Positions 38,318 to 39,329 of a stretch of 39,329 nt of DNA are shown one piece after another. This stretch comes from Sphingomonas sp. Leaf10 (GTDB lineage Bacteria > Pseudomonadota > Alphaproteobacteria > Sphingomonadales > Sphingomonadaceae): the NCBI RefSeq assembly GCF_001421245.1, contig NZ_LMKE01000001.1:630364-669692 (forward strand), read 5' to 3'. How positions within the stretch are numbered: position 1 is the first letter of the stretch; every line of letters starts with the position of its first letter. The notes beneath the pieces are model-generated. The model ran no database searches. It was given only the letters and a program-made list of their open reading frames with translations, and was not told where the DNA came from. The position numbers and the translations under genes were made by a program.

Positions 38318-39329
38318 ATGGGTGCAGCGTTGACGGAACCGGCTCGGGCCACCTCCATCCCGGCGCGCTGGTTCCCGGCGATCGAGGTAGCGGTCCTGCT
38401 GCTGGCGGTCGCGGTCGGCATCGGCAGCTATTTCCTGTTCGACGGCAGTCAGGCGGCGCGCGGACGCTTGCCATCGCCGTCGCTGATGGCGGTCGTGCTG
38501 GTCGCCAACCTGATCCCGGCGATGGCGCTGCTGGTACTGATCGGACGCCGTATCGCCAAGCGGCGTGCGGCGCGTTCCGAAATCGGCGGCACCGGCACGC
38601 TGCACGTCCGGTTGGTGGCGCTGTTCTCGATCCTCGCCAGCGTGCCGATGCTGTTGGTGACGGTCGTCGCTTCGTTCCTGTTCCAATATGGCGTCGAATT
38701 CTGGTCATCGGCCAGCGCACGCGGCATTTTCGAAAATGCCCAAACGCTTGCCCAGTCTTCCTACAACGAGTTCCTCGAAGCGGTCGATAACGAGAATGTC
38801 GCTGTAGCTTCGGATGTCAGACGCCTGCTGCTCAACAATCGCTATTCAATGGATAGCGATGAGTTTCGCCTTACCTATCAACAAAGCATGTTCATCCGCT
38901 CGCTGAGCGACTCGGTCGTGTTTGACATTCCGTCGGACGGTCGGCCGAGATCACTGGCGTCCGCTTCCATCTACGAAGGGCCGTTGCGCTGGAGCATCGA
39001 TCCCAAGTCGATCGCGGCGCTGCGCTCGGGCAAGAAGAGCTATGTCAGCGTTCGGGGCGGACAGGTTCAATCGGTGACGAGGGTGCTCGACACGCCCTAC
39101 TTCGTCTATTCCGCGCGCGATATCGACTTTGCGAAGCTGCAGGAACGCGTCAACCGTACCAAGGCAATCCTGTCGGACTATGACGCCCTCATCAATCGCT
39201 CGCGCAGCGTCCAGCTCCGGCTCAACATCGCGCTGTTCGTCGTCTCGCTGCTGATCGTCGGCTTGGCCGTGTTCGTCGCGCTCGCCGTCGCCGACCGGCT
39301 CGTCCGACCGGTCGGCGCGCTGGTGGGGG
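38318..39329 (+). CDS. ntrY: Sensor histidine kinase NtrY (5' part, cut by window end)
   Basis: This open frame has no stop before the window ends and gives 337 residues. It shows the NtrY membrane plan: hydrophobic segments at about residues 20-42, 58-80 and 103-127, a periplasmic sensor region of about 165 residues, a fourth segment at about 300-326 (LNIALFVVSLLIVGLAVFV, 19 residues), and the first part of a HAMP domain (ADRLVRPVGALV). The PAS and kinase domains should lie beyond the edge. NtrY/NtrX is a second nitrogen and redox-related two-component system usually found after ntrBC, which supports the name. The ATG at 38318 is the first in frame. The sensor region is less GC-rich than its neighbours. 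Confidence 0.9.
   Translation, partial: MGAALTEPARATSIPARWFPAIEVAVLLLAVAVGIGSYFLFDGSQAARGRLPSPSLMAVVLVANLIPAMALLVLIGRRIAKRRAARSEIGGTGTLHVRLVALFSILASVPMLLVTVVASFLFQYGVEFWSSASARGIFENAQTLAQSSYNEFLEAVDNENVAVASDVRRLLLNNRYSMDSDEFRLTYQQSMFIRSLSDSVVFDIPSDGRPRSLASASIYEGPLRWSIDPKSIAALRSGKKSYVSVRGGQVQSVTRVLDTPYFVYSARDIDFAKLQERVNRTKAILSDYDALINRSRSVQLRLNIALFVVSLLIVGLAVFVALAVADRLVRPVGALVG

Overview
The window is a GC-rich stretch of chromosome that looks like a sphingomonad alphaproteobacterium (Sphingomonas or a near relative). This rests on a fused ispDF gene, the gene blocks dusB-ntrB-ntrC-ntrY, lptD-surA-pdxA-rsmA and purM/purN next to hdaA-ppk1-ppx, a Hda-type DnaA regulator, many ATGA/GTGA start-stop overlaps, and several families of intergenic palindromic repeats. 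It is almost entirely core housekeeping DNA. I see no phage, transposase, toxin-antitoxin locus, CRISPR array, rRNA or tRNA gene. No convincing new multi-gene system is present; the most unusual material lies between genes and in a few small uncharacterised proteins.

Layout. 40-3345 (minus): a Tat-exported DUF885 hydrolase, then an NfeD-like membrane protein coupled to a SPFH/paraslipin protein. 3395-9759 (plus): a CitE/HpcH-family lyase, a secreted M28 peptidase, guaB, an RsmB-type rRNA methyltransferase, a secreted TPR protein and a SIMPL-domain protein. 9764-15291 (minus): lptD, surA, pdxA, rsmA, an outer-membrane assembly and cofactor operon. 15485-18004 (plus): pepA, holC and ndk, with a foldback repeat filling the pepA-holC gap and a strong terminator after ndk. 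18005-18382 is the only gene-free stretch above 300 bases; it holds the ndk terminator and two long palindromic repeats. 18383-21026 (minus): a secreted protein of unknown role, then purM, purN and an 86-residue protein in one operon. 21086-26620 (plus): a DUF2066-like exported protein, hdaA, ppk1 and ppx, all four coupled by 4-base overlaps. 26822-28326 (minus): rnd and a small I78-type inhibitor lipoprotein. 28445-30238 (plus): aspS. 30387-31010 (minus): a beta-carbonic anhydrase. 31121-32547 (plus): lipA and a RatA/COQ10-like protein. 32469-34667 (minus): ispDF, a secreted unknown and a CinA-type amidohydrolase whose end overlaps the RatA gene. 34760-39329 (plus): dusB, ntrB, ntrC and the 5' part of ntrY, cut by the window edge.

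How the genes fit together. Outer-membrane biogenesis (lptD, surA), purine synthesis (guaB, purM, purN, ndk), DNA replication (holC, hdaA), translation and RNA modification (rsmB, rsmA, dusB, aspS, rnd), cofactor and isoprenoid synthesis (pdxA, lipA, ispDF), polyphosphate metabolism (ppk1, ppx) and nitrogen signalling (ntrBC, ntrY) are all represented. Where an upstream ATG, GTG or TTG could extend a frame, I chose the start from Shine-Dalgarno-like sequence, gene overlap or known protein length; the reason is given in each entry.
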